Shown piece after piece: positions 41,329 to 54,000 of a stretch of 64,000 nucleotides of DNA. Location of the stretch: assembly GCF_020882245.1 (NCBI RefSeq), contig NC_083597.1, positions 17,394,581-17,458,580 of the forward strand. The letters are read 5' to 3'. A program made the position numbers and the translations under genes. Source of the stretch: Rhopalosiphum padi (Eukaryota; Arthropoda; Insecta; Hemiptera; Aphididae). The notes beneath the pieces are model-generated. The model made no database searches. It saw nothing but the letters and a program-made list of their open reading frames with translations, and had not been told where the DNA came from. Position 1 is the first letter of the stretch. The number at the start of each line of letters is the position of its first letter.

Positions 41329-41345
41329 TTTATTACATTTTTATT
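41329..41345 (-). terminator. Two poly(A) signals of the spargel gene
   Basis: On the minus strand AATAAA occurs at 41345-41340 and again at 41334-41329, starting about 38 bases beyond the spargel stop codon. Use of either puts the cleavage site close to that of the convergent CSL4 gene. Confidence 0.55.
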
Positions 41346-41382
41346 CCAACACTATAAGATGAAATAAAATAAAAAACTTATG

Positions 41383-44300
41383 TCAAGAGGCTTGAGAAGA
41401 CTTAATTTGATTTAACTTTTTAATTTGAGAAAGCTTATAAAATTCTTGCAATTCTTCTTCAAAAGACACTTTTTCAATATCTTCTGTTTTTACTACTGGT
41501 GCTAAAGGTTGTTTGTACCCATACCAGTCGGTTAACCATTCATCATCTAAACAATTTTTAATTACATTAAATAATTGTTTTTTTTTTTTTTTTTAGTACT
41601 AATATATTATTTACCTAAATCATAGTAAGGAGTTTGAGTTTGTTTCCGTTCACCGAATCTAATATCCAATTGGACTTGGCTTTCATCATCATTTCCATGA
41701 TTAATAGCACGGTCAGCCTCTAAATTCTCAGAATATGTCACAAATGCATAATAAACACGAAAACTATAAAATATAAAAAAAAATATTCCTCTATATAAAT
41801 GGAAAAAAAAATTTATTATATTTGATTTTTTTTTCTATGCATACTCTGGTTTTTTATGAAGTGTTAAAGATTGTATTGTACCAAATTCCTTGAACCGATT
41901 ATATAAGTAACGTTTTCCAAGTTTGATTGGTATCTGTCCAACATATACCACCCTTTTCTGTTCTTTAGGTCTAGATAATTTAATTTGTACAATAACAAAA
42001 AGTTTGGAATACACTTTCTAGTATAATTATACAATAATGCATATCCTCATTACCTTTGAAGAGTGGTTCGTGTATTTTGACTATGTTGTACTCCTTGTGA
42101 AGGAGTATCAGTTCTATTACGATTATAATAATCATCTGAACTGGATGATGATGAGCGGCTACTTTTATTATTATAATCAGACCTTTTAAATTAAATAAGA
42201 TAAAATATTAGTTATTAACATAATATATCATTAATAAATTGTTTAATATAACTTAAAATAATTTATAAATCTAACCTTGATAAAACACGGTGAGATGAAT
42301 GTACTCTAGATTGGTAGCCTTTTTTTTGGGACTTATCATATGTGTTTAAATATTTTCCTTGTGTTTTGTCACTGGACAACGTCGAATCATCAGAAGTATT
42401 TTCATTATCTAAGAATAAAAATGATTTGATAAAAATAAATATCAAGGGTATAATTTATAATATGAAATTTACCATTATCTTCTACTAAGCTGCCCTTCAT
42501 TAAACTTGAGGTCTTTGCTATTTCTGATGCTAAAAGAATAAAACAATATTAGTTAATTTCAGGATTGTTATTCTTTAATAACAAAACAAAATTTATAATT
42601 TTAGCTTTAATTGTTTATTTTTGATTGTAAATGGCATTGAAGATATTATATAATTAACCGGTAGTGTATTTAAATTTATGCGACAACACAGATTTGATTT
42701 TGCCTAGTAAAATAAATCAGTATTTTCAAAAAATATATGTACTAATTTGTGACTGTAAAACATATTTTTTTCCAATTTGCTTGGCATTTGTCAATGACTA
42801 TAAATAAATCACAAGGCCAAACACTGTCAATTTGTAGGTTGGATCTATAAAAATAGTGATATTTTGGATGGACAAATGTTTGCTTGTAAGGGTTGGAAAA
42901 CCTTTGAGTTTATTAGGATATGCATTAACCGGATAGATTTTTAATATTTACAATTTTAAATAAATTATTAATGGTTAAAAATAATCGAAATTATTTTAAT
43001 TAAAACATGCTAATATTTATAAAAAATGTAAATATTAAAAATCTATCCAGTCAATACACAGGAAATTCTTCTTTATAAAATATATAATGCTTTTTCCCTA
43101 AACTGAACCAGAGAGTTGTAATGTATCTTTGTTCCTATAATATTTGGGAGATGGACTAAGAAAACAAATGCTGGTGTAGCGGGCCCTAAATATTAAGATT
43201 AACAAATCTATTTAAATATTTAAAAAAATATACCTATCATAGAAATGGTTTGTATTTTTACTCAAGTTTTTTTACTGAAGTTAATACTCAACACATTTAA
43301 ATTTATAGTATATAAATACACTTACATGAAACAGATTAATAGGTTAACTGTATGTTGAATATTTATATTTAAATTAAATATTAACACATAGCCTTTAAAA
43401 ATGCCAAAAGCCAAACTAATACACACGTAACGCCAGGTCGGGACAGCTAATAGATTTATAAAACAATATTACCAAAAGATGATGGTAGAAGTTTCTTAAT
43501 GTATTCAATTTTCATCCGCTTTTTTTGCAGTTCTTCTTCTTCGTTGTTTATTTCTTTAGCAGTAATAGTTTCTTCTTCTTTATCATCAATCTTTCTTTTT
43601 TGACCAGTGAAATGTTCAGCTGTGGTCCTATCAAACTCTTCTTGCATTGCTTTCATTTTATTATCATCTGTTGTAACAATATCTGTTGCAGGTTCTTCTT
43701 TAATTTCTAAAATTGAATTATACATATTATTAAATTATGAAATAAAGTTTAGTATAAACAAATATTACTTGAATTATTTATCAAACCCATTTTTTCTCTT
43801 TTAGCTCTAAATTCTTCCCAAGAAATTTTTTTTTTGTCGGTTTGAGTATCTATATCCTCTGTTTTAATGGGAGATACAATAGTTTCTGTGTTTTTTATGA
43901 TCACTTCTTGATTTTTTGCATTTACATCAATTAGATCAACAGAATGAATTTCATTTGGATTGGCCGATTTTGTTACTTTTTCAGATTTTAAATAATTTGG
44001 TTGAATGGTGCTATTATTTTCATGTTTACGTTCTATAATGGGCATTTTACCTTTCACTGAAGTTATATTATCTAAATCTTTTGGTTTATAATTAAGGTTG
44101 TATATTACAGGGTTTTTTATATCAGAATTGGTATTAGTTTTTATAGAACTGTTAGCACCTCGATGATGTCGGGAAACAAAACCTTTGGGTGATGAGGGTA
44201 AAATAATTTCATCAATATTTTTGGCCCAGCTATGACTTTCAACCATTCCTTGTAATTGAGCAGAAGAGTATTTAATATTTTCTTTACTAAGGTCATAGAA

Positions 44301-47074
44301 ATCTTCAGATTCACATTTCATAATAGGCGTTGTAAGTTTCACTGAAATTTGATCATTATCAATTTTTTTTGGTTCGCAATGAAGGTTATGGGCATTATGT
44401 TTAACTCCACAATTTTCAGTAGCTTTTACAGACTTTTTATTATTAACTTGACGCTTAGAAGTAGAATTTTTTAATAATAAAGGTGATACTTTATCTTCAC
44501 CTTTAACAAAATTGCGACTATCAGCAGAATAACATGATTTAACTTCTTTTTTAACGATGGGTTTTTCTAAAGAGTTATTGACATTTTCAGATTCAATTTT
44601 CACAGTTGGAGTTTGATTAATACCTAAATGTTTTGATGTTTTGTGTTTTAAAGTTGGTGTTTGAACTTTAACTGAAATTTGATCATCGTCTAAACGTTTT
44701 GGTTCACAAATAGAATTGTAAAGATGTTTAACATCACAATTTTCAAGAGTTTTAATAGAAATTTTGTTAATCTGTCGATGCTTTGGAGAAGAATTTTTTA
44801 ATGAATAAGAAGTAACACTATCTGAAACTTTTACTATATTATGATTATTAGTTGCACTTGGTGAACCATATTTGCTGACACTATTTTTTACTTTCACCAT
44901 ATTGTGACCATTAAATGTATTTTGTGAACCATCAACAGAATAATGAAGGTTAATTTCTTCAATAATATCAATTTCATCTTTAGGTTCACATTTAACAAAT
45001 GGTGTATTAACTTGAACTGGTATTTGATTATCACCTAAATCTTTCGGTTCACAAGAAGAATTGTAAAGATGTTTAACACTATTATCTGGAGTTTTAATAG
45101 AAATTCTATTATTGCCTTGACGTTTTGTAGTAGAACTTTTTAATGACAAAGTTGAAACAATATTTTCTTTACTTTTTTTCAAATCTGTGTTATTTTGTAA
45201 GACATCAGCAGAATAATATGGATTTACTTTAATTTCAACTATATCTTCTTCAACATTGTCATTGACATCTTCAGCTTCACATTTTATAATAGATGAGTTA
45301 ATTGTCTCTGAAATTTGATTATTAACCTCTTCTGTTTCACAAAAAGGATTATGAATGAGATGCTCAACATCAGAAGTTCCCGTTGTTTTAATAGAAGTTC
45401 TATTAATGCCTCTCTTTGGAACAAAACTTTTTGATAATAACGATGAGGAAGGAATATTTTCTTCTACATTTATAAAGCTCGAACTACCAGTAGTATCTAT
45501 AGAATTATCAGTAGAATAGCATTCATTTAACGGTTCTTCTTTTTCAATTTTGATTGTGATTTGACAGTCTTTATTTTCTGAAACTACATTTTATGTATTA
45601 AAATATATTTTTAAAAATCACAATAGTGATGAACATATTTACCATGAGTACTAAACAATTCTTGATCAAATAGTTCTGAAAAACTCATATTTTTACAGTC
45701 TTCTGGAAGTTCAAAACCTGTATTATATCTTGATACACTATAACATAAAAATTATAATTATAGATAACCACATTAAAATAATTTCAATACTAATAAGACT
45801 GAATTAAATATAAGCTTTAAAAATTATCTATACATCACTGTTTAAAAAAGGGGGAGTAGGATAACCACTCAACTTATCAATAGGTATTCATTGAGTTATG
45901 TATGTGTAAAATATGAATTAAATAGTTTCTTAATAAATTTATATTCTTAATAATTTCCTTTATTCATTACATATTTTAAAACTGTAGCATAATCAAAAAT
46001 AACAAATAAATGAATAAATTTTATCAAATTAAAATAGGATATTATGGTGTTTAAAATCTAAATTATACTACATATTATGTAGTATACAATTAAAATAATT
46101 TTATTCGTCTACCTTTTAATATTTATATTTAACATATTATTATAACATTAATGATTTAGCCTATGATAAATTACATTCTACGACTACTTATAGCAGAGCT
46201 GTTACTTATTTTTATGTTTAAAATGATTTTGTTTTTCATTGTTTATTTGATATTAAATATTAATGGAATTTATTTTGCCTTATCAATATGATTGAAATTA
46301 AAAATAAAATCCTTTATTTTAGTAAATAAAACCCTAAACTGTTAGTTTATCTTAAAAAACTAAACAAATAATTATTTTTTAAGGATTTTTATTGTATCTA
46401 ATTGTGGTGTTCATGAAAAATAGACTACACTTTTAAGTTATTAAAATATATAGTATAACCTTGAAAAAATATTTCTAGATAACTTAAAATAATTTTAAAA
46501 AGGTCAATATAAATTATAATAATTACATATTTATAATAAAAATTAAATAAATTTGCCACAAACTCTACTTAGAATATTTGATCTAACAATCTAACAAAAT
46601 AAAAAAGTTAGTGACTTGTAAATTAAAATTTCAACTCATACTAGTCTCATATACCATCTTATATTTTCTTACATGAGGCGTAATTATTCTTATATAAAAG
46701 AATAAATACTGTTACCTAATCATTAACATATAAGTCTTCTACATAAGTAGGTACAATGTACATGAATAAATATAATATATTTAATAATCATGAAATAACT
46801 TACGACGAATAATATGAATCAAAAATATAATCCAAATTGGCTTGATTATTAATTTCATTTACCTAAAACAAGTAAAAAGTACAATGTTAAACAATACATT
46901 CAAACAATATGAAAACTAAAAAAAATATTCTATACCTCAGCCATGTCATAAGACAAAGACTGATCATTGAAGGAGAAACAGTCCTTTGATGGCGATCTAA
47001 AACATAAAATAAATATAAATCTATGCTAAAGATCGATGGAAATCTGAAACTCACTCTATCATATCTGAATACAT
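41383..47074 (-). CDS. srl: PGC-1 family transcriptional coactivator, Spargel homologue, 1013 aa, 12 exons
   Basis: PGC-1 proteins are nuclear coactivators of mitochondrial biogenesis and insulin/TOR-linked metabolism; Spargel is the single fly member. Exons in order: 47074-47055, 46996-46936, 46862-46804, 45737-45643, 45583-43769, 43706-43473, 42529-42473, 42408-42276, 42182-42054, 41970-41845, 41763-41615, 41546-41383 (3042 nt; phases all agree). Identification rests on the C-terminal RRM (about residues 874-955) with RVVYVGQIP (RNP2), RVYYAFVTY (RNP1) and the following FGERKQ...YYDLDDEW block, which parallels F-GR-QF--S-Y-DLDS in PGC-1, plus a Ser-rich stretch (SSRSSSSSSDD) before it. An IKKLL motif (753-757) resembles the LKKLL nuclear-receptor box. 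The N-terminus is short and acidic/aromatic. One giant exon (residues 79-684) carries five degenerate ~100-aa repeats. Family confident; orthology to srl likely. Confidence 0.88.
42768..42960 (+). pseudogene. Helitron/PIF1-like helicase fragment in a spargel intron
   Basis: The plus strand (antisense to spargel) reads MTINKSQGQTLSI, the conserved C-terminal motif of Helitron and PIF1 helicases (family form MTINK(A/S)QGQ(T/S)L). It is preceded out of frame by CLAF and followed by ILDGQMFAC, comparable to FSHGQLYVA. Frame changes and stops show it is dead. No Helitron ends were identified. Confidence 0.6.
43769..45583. repeat. Five-copy internal coding repeat in spargel exon 5
   Basis: Within the exon encoding residues 79-684, a degenerate module recurs starting near residues 135, 232, 346, 455 and 550 (spacing 97, 114, 109, 95). 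Each copy has K/R-rich start plus (I/V)KT or VKA, an (D/G)(V/I)(K/E)H-like step, a (C/Y)(E/K)P/TK element and an NQISV-like step, often followed by (I/F/M)(V/I/M)KCE. The copies clearly derive from tandem duplication but have drifted. Confidence 0.7.
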
Positions 47075-47475
47075 AACTGCCAATTTAAAACAACTAAGCG
47101 GTATGATAAGACTTGCCAAGTGTTGTCTTTATTAGTATCTATGCGTAAGTGTTTACGTATAAAATATTAGATAGGTATATAAATTTATTACGACAGAACA
47201 AAAACAACTACAGGTACAAGAAATACTCAAACATCTGAGCAAGGATAATTTACCTAAAAACAAAAACAAAAAAAAAACAATAAAAAAAAATGGTTTAAAA
47301 AAGGTGTGGATCAAAAATGATGCAAGGTGATGAAAAACAAGTATTGACTTTAAGTCTTGCGGTAGTTATAGCTACTATTTTAAAACTACTGACTTACCTA
47401 ACCTAAAAGACTTGAAAATTTACTGTGCTCCTCAGAAGTAAGAGTAATAGTACTCTATACTATAATAGTAGTAAA

Positions 47476-47498
47476 AGTAGTAGTAGTAGTAGTAGTAA
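47476..47498. repeat. (AGT)n microsatellite
   Basis: Seven consecutive AGT triplets, ending in AAT and surrounded by imperfect copies from about 47446 to 47540. Confidence 0.9.
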
Positions 47499-48175
47499 TC
47501 GTAGAGGTATTAGTAACTGGTAGCAACTAGTAGTAGTAAACGGTTATATTACTAGATAACTTGTACCAAGTAATTAATTAATAGAAGGTAGTAATAGCAG
47601 CAGCAGCAACGACGATAATTAATGCAGTAGCAGCTAGAACAACAACGATCGACGACGCATTTGACGACTAACGAGGTCCGGGATCAATGGAAAACTGATC
47701 GCGCACTTATCCGAGAAAAAATTATCCTCCGCCGCAGTCGAGGAGACGTCGTTATTTGTTTAGGAACTATTATTATTAATACACCGATCGGATCAGCATT
47801 CAAGTTATTCTATAGTAATTTTATATTATTTAAAACTTCAATACAAAATAAAAAAACATAAATAAAAGCGTGCCTGAGCGCGCGCGTATGTGGCGTGTGC
47901 GCGTACGATGTACGTATGTGTGTGCGTACTGCGTTTGCCGTTTACGCTAAGCCGACGACGATATCAGCTATGTCAACGTTTTTACCGTTTATCTGCGATG
48001 ACTTGCCTCACACAATCACACCGCTCCCGAATTTAATATTAATAACTAAAAATATATTTTAACAATATGAACCGTGTCTTCCTCGTTTAAAATCTACTCG
48101 GTACTCGGTAGTCACTATATAGTCGGTGACTCGTCTTTATAGCTTTTACAATCGGGCTTCGACATTGGACAACCT

Positions 48176-48204
48176 CACGTGGTCACATGCTCTGTTATCA
48201 CATG
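48176..48204. promoter_or_regulatory. Cluster of three E-boxes upstream of spargel
   Basis: CACGTG (48176-48181), CACATG (48184-48189) and CACATG (48199-48204) fall within 29 bases; all three are preceded by T, giving TCACGTGG, TCACATGC and TCACATGA. These forms suit bHLH-ZIP factors of the MITF/TFEB/USF group. Function is inferred. Confidence 0.4.
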
Positions 48205-48476
48205 ACGACCGTGATTAGAAACAAGATAACGTTACAGTCGTGGAAGAAGACTTCGAAGTAATAGGTAGTAGGTACTAAAATAAGACATTTCAATAAATAC
48301 CAGAAAAAGACCCAAAATATTTTTAAAATTATAACAAGTTTACAAAATGCTATTCTTAAATGTATTTGGTGAAAATGTTAATGGTCTTCAGTTTTTTAAT
48401 TTCATTTTTAAAGAACAACAAAAACTCAAAATCGACTTAGTGGAAAATTAATTTTTCTAAATAATGAATGTATTAG

Positions 48477-49648
48477 CAGGGCCGGATTTAGATTTCCAGA
48501 TGCCCGCGGCAAATCTTTTTTTTTAAGTCCCTACTCCCTAGCAGTAAAAAGTTTAAAATACCCAATATCTAAGTAGTTCCAAAAAATTAATAAAATTAAT
48601 ATTTGATAAAATAATTTGTATTTTAATAATAATTAATAATTTCACAAAAAGTAGTTAATACTATGTTTACTAAACATTGCTCGTTTTAGCAGTAAATATG
48701 GTGTAAAATTGTTTCGTCTTCATTGACATAGTTGTAATAGTATTACGCACCGTGATTTGTCTCAAATTTGTTGAAACCTTAAAACCCAAAAATTAAATTA
48801 CATTATTTAATATATTGTTTACTATTACAATTTAAAATTATAAACAAATAAGTAGGTGCACTATAAAAATATTGTTTCTCAAGCTTTTTTGTCTACGTGC
48901 AATGGCATATTTAGGATTTTATATCCACTGGTACGTGTGTGTATTGCTTTTTCTATCAGTTAAATCATTGGTTTTTATGATTTTATAGTATAAATCAATT
49001 AATCAATTCTTAAATCAAATTTAAGAATAATTCTGTGCTATCTTTAGTGATATCTAGATAAAGTATCTAATTTAAAATTAAGTACCTATTGTACATCTTA
49101 TTTAAACAAATAAATAAATTAGTATCTAATTGGTAACCAAGATTTAAATTATGGAAATCTACATTAATCTTGTTGTTATGTACTTGTATTTTTTCAATAA
49201 TCGTTTACCCATTTAATCATTTTAATATTTTATATCAAATATAATATTACCACAATACTATCTATGTATATTACAAAATAATTATAATATAATTTGCTAG
49301 GCTGTGTCCTTGTAATATTTTTTATGCTACAATATTTTAATATTCAGTAAATCATTTAACTATTTAAACATTTTTATTTATATACTAAAATATTTAAAGT
49401 TTGCTAGATTCCCCAATGTTGTTTTGTTGTCAAGTACCTACCTACTCAAGTGACATCTTGACGTGTTAATTTTGAACCCCAAATTATATAAATACAAATC
49501 AATTTATACTTTTGTAAGTGATATATTTTTAAATAGATTTCCTAAAGTGAGGGCCAATATGTTTTAAGGTATTCTAACATCAGGATGCCTACAAACATCT
49601 GCTGCTCGGGGCAAGTGCCCTTAAAACCCTCCGTTAAATTCGACCCTG
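48477..49648. mobile_element. Non-autonomous hAT-like element, 1.17 kb
   Basis: The left end is CAGGGCCGGATTTAG and the inverted right end is CAGGGTCGAATTTAA, matching at 12 of 15 positions. The flanking 8-mers TGTATTAG (48469-48476) and TCTATTAG (49649-49656) match at 7 of 8. The interior is AT-rich without transposase motifs, so it was probably mobilised in trans. Confidence 0.75.
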
Positions 49649-51039
49649 TCTATTAGTATACATTATATTACAATTGTAATTTTTTTTTTTTTTATCTGCT
49701 ATTATTTTTATGGTAGTACTTTAATACTTTGGTTAATTTGTCAACATTAAAATTTTATTGTTTATTACTATTCTAAATAATCAGGAAAAACAAAATTTAT
49801 ATGACAATTTTTATACTAAACCTGTTTTTAGCTTGATTAGTTTTTTGTTGTAATTCAAAATTAAATAACTGTAGAGAAATTTTATCAAATATTCAAATTA
49901 GCAATTGCTAAACATAATACAAATTTTCAAAATATGTTGACTTTTTTTACCACTTAAATGGTTATTGGAAATGTTCTACTTTTTATTATTTTTAAATTAT
50001 GTACTATAAAATATAATGTTTTTGATTAAAAAAGCTTTAACACAATAAGGGCCTTCATAAATTGTTCATAACCCAATTAAAAAATATCAAGAAATCATAG
50101 TCATAATATTTTAGCTTTATAAATATATTTTATAAAATTTATCAAAGTTAGGAGTTTATAAATTTGTTTGTAGTTTAAATTCGTACTATTTTTAATGTTA
50201 CTATATAAGACTTATGAATATAATACAAGATTCTTCTAAGTTTTTTTATTGGAATAATTAAAGTTCATTGTGAAAGAAATTATTTAGGGTGATTGGTGAT
50301 CAAATTTTGATCTTATATTTTCACATGTAACATAATTTTTCCTCAATTAATTTGTACTATTTTATAGCAATCAAAAAAATAATAATCATAAAAACTATTG
50401 AAACATTATTTTTACTGTTATCATTGCGAAAATAATTCAATCATTTTCTGTAGGTAGATAATAGATATAATAATTAAACATGTTTTGCAAATTATATTGT
50501 AGTTAATAATGTATAAAAATATCCCAATTTAATACAAGGTTCCTCATAATTAGCTTTTTCAAAAGCTAAAAAATCTTTAAAATATATATTATTATGAATT
50601 ATTTTTTTTAGACATTAAAAGTTCATGTTTTTAGTAACAAATTTACATTAAATACCTACTGATTACGTGATATCATTGATTATAAATAATCAATGGTGAT
50701 ATGCATGATAAAATTAATTCAAGTCAAAGCTTAAAATAAAATTTATATATCATATAATAATGTACATGTTATAAATAATAAGTATAAAAAAATGTATCCT
50801 AATATATTATTATAATATCATACCATTATATAAACAAATTATACATAAATAATATTCAATAATGATAAATAAAAATATAATTGTAAAAAATAGTTAACTT
50901 GAGTTTAGGAATCAACTCTATAACAAGATGTTAAATGTAATTAATACAGTTATTAGTAAAAAATTGTTTGTGATCCACTTTCCTGCAGATGATATATCTA
51001 AAATAAATAATTAATTATTCAACATAAACCAAAATTAAA
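49649..51039. other. Intergenic, includes dispersed repeat copy B (about 49840-50160)
   Basis: The segment around 49900-50100 shares AACCCAATTAAAAAATATC and the TTTTCAAAATAT-TTGACT block with copy A at 34.1-35.1 kb. The remainder to the 3' end of the SOD-repeat gene is AT-rich and featureless. I found no canonical AATAAA for that gene close to its stop codon. Confidence 0.45.
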
Positions 51040-54000
51040 TTATTGAACACTATCATATTTACTTGAAGCTAATTTTTTGTTATATACAGGACATCCTTGA
51101 TATGGAATTTTTAATTTAACATTAGTAGGATAATAACCACTTATTTTTAGTGTTTGAGCAGGTAATTGACCAATTGCTAATAATTTACTAAAATCAGATT
51201 CCAATTCATTAGCAAGGGCACCTAATTTAAAAAAATTAATTAATAACCTTGTTCAAATAGATATTTTTAAAAATTATAATGATATTAAGAAAAGCTGTAG
51301 ATTACATGACTTGTTGTGAATTTTGTTGTATGTAGAATTAAACTAATTAACAAGAATAATCTTATACTACTTTTTAACTATACCTTTAAAATGGACCAAA
51401 TATTGAATACAAGCTCCATTATGTAATATTTTTGTTTTTCTACTGTCTACAGTTATCATCCAATCAGGAACCCCCATTGCATTTCTCACAGCTTCAAAAA
51501 AATGTGTTGTTTCATACTTTGTAGTTTTTCTTACATTCACATATTTTATGATATCTTTATCGTACTCAATATTAGCACAACCTAATTTTTCATAGCCATT
51601 TTTTGAAAATACAATAATTGATCTACCGATTGCAGAAATGTCTCCTTCTAAAATTATATATTCATTTAAAAAACATATTAATTGAGTACACAACAAAAAT
51701 ATTAAATAATAAATACAATTAACCATGACAAAATAGATCTATTTTATCATGAAATTACCTAAAGGTAAATTTGGATCAGAAAATACCATTGAATGTGAAC
51801 CAATGTCAATATTACCCAAACGACCAGATATATCTCCAACATAACATCGTAAAGGTTGATCAGGCCCACATTCATCTTCATACAGTTTTACCTATTACAT
51901 ATGAATGAAATTTTCTATTTATTTATACTTTAATAATACAATAAGTTTAAATTATAGAATAAAAATGAAACATATTACATTCACAACAGTTTTTAAATGA
52001 ACTATATAAACTTTACATTCAAGGGATCAGCAAGTTGTGTGTAGTATGGGTTCCAAATGTACCCAGCTGCAGTACACCGTGTCCCGTGATCTTTAACAGT
52101 AGCGTCAATACCCACTGGATTAACATAAATTGCCCATTTGTGATTTTTAGTCTACAGTTAAATTGTATTAATTAATCAAACATGAAAATGTATATGCATG
52201 CACTATGCATCTTAAAACATACCATATTTTTATTATATAAACCTGGATAATGTAAATTAACTTCAATTACAGTATCACTTTTACTTCCGTCATTATAAAC
52301 TAGTTGAGTCTATAATGTATATTAAAAAAAAAATGTTTACAACTGCATAATGAAATATTATCAATTAAATACAAACCATTCGTATATAACCATAAAGAAA
52401 ACCATTAGGGTTATGAAATGAAGCCATTGCTCTGATTTCTCGAGCTTCTGATGGTGCGTATCCTCTTTCTATTGTAGAACACACTAATCTAATAACACCA
52501 CACATATAAGATATGTAATTAATACATAATCAATAGTATTATTAAATATAGATGTATTTAACTATGATATTTATCCACCTTTTTTTAGAAGGCATACCAT
52601 GTATCATTACTGATCGACCTAAAAATACTAATTGACCAAATAATTGAGCATGGGTGTCATTTCCAACAGTAGACACGGTTCTAGCACCATGTATTGAGCC
52701 AAATTTCAAACTCCAATCACCATATCGTAAACCTCCAGTCTCTTTATTATTCCATGGATCCCAAATTTCATATAAATTTGAACTCTCACATGGTAAGTCT
52801 AAACCACCGTCAACTGGATTCTATTATAGCATAAATATTAAATAACAAATTAGAAACGTAATACTCTAAAAACTAATTTATCACAAACTTACTGAATAAA
52901 CATAATAATCATATCCCCCTTGTATACCTTGGAGGTTGATCTCAAAATCAACTGGATCATACTCAGAAAGTTGGAATAATTCAATTTTACCAGAAACAGA
53001 ATTTGTGTCAGTATCGCTGTACCAGTCCTTTACTACAGCTTTTCGATGCCATACCTTTTCTATTCTAAAATTAATATTTTACAATTTTAATTAAGCTTAT
53101 AGTACATTTCAATTAATATCTTAAATGTTTTATTTTTTAATATTTATACATAGTTCTGACAATCAACCATACTTCAAAAATAATGTAGTCAAAGTTGTTA
53201 ACAATGAAACCTAACCACATCAGTTATATCAAATATTTAGTTATATCAAGTCACACAAGTTGATCATCATGTGTAAACGCAATGAAGCATTAAAAAAAAT
53301 ATATTTATAAATTAGTTAACAAAACAAAATGAAAATAAATGTTGTTTTGGATTATAATTAATGATAATACAATTTATATAAAGTATTAAATAAGAATAAA
53401 TTACATATAATGTAATCAAAACCATTTATTAATGTACCTATCTCCATTGAGAAATATAAATTCATTTTAAATAATAATGAAAACATTATTTTTTATTACA
53501 ATTTTTTTCATTTGAATAAATTTTATAACTATCTATATGTAACATTATAGCTGTAGAACTGCACTAAAAATATTTTTTTAAGCTAAATTATTTGCAATGT
53601 GTTTATATTTTATAATATATATATAGATTACATACTAACATGCAAATTGTAAAAATTGTCTACTCAATTAGTATCAAGTACCATTTGCCTAACTAATAAT
53701 AAATTATGGTTTCAACTTTTAAGTGAATAAAATATCGTGCAAGATTTGTTAAATATTAAATACATCCACCACATTATCATCAATTATTGTTAAATTACTT
53801 TGAACAAGCTAAACGATCTCCACGAGCTTGTGGACCATGGTCACCATAAATCACCAATGATTTACCAATAATTGAATTAACTCCAAATAATGACATATAT
53901 TCATCCACAAACATATGTCTACTCACGCCTATTGCGTTTAATTTATTACCAGCTATCGACAAACTATTCAAACGAGAAGATAAATCACCTACACTGCAGT

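Larger units (their letters stand above)
47075..48476. promoter_or_regulatory. Upstream region of spargel
   Basis: A stretch of about 1.1 kb beyond the spargel ATG is unusually rich in CpG and CAG/AGT triplets. It holds an (AGT)n run (47476-47498), GCAGCAGCAGCAACGACG near 47597-47614, a CpG-rich block 47866-48030 and an E-box cluster at 48176-48204. I infer promoter and 5' UTR here, but no transcription start or untranslated exon can be fixed by eye. A 66-residue open frame at 47661-47861 on the plus strand shows no family features. Confidence 0.5.

Noticed and set aside
43525..43804. Plus-strand open frames opposite spargel exon 6
   Set aside because: They are mirror images of the Lys/Glu-rich coding exon on the minus strand (Phe/Ser-rich antisense).
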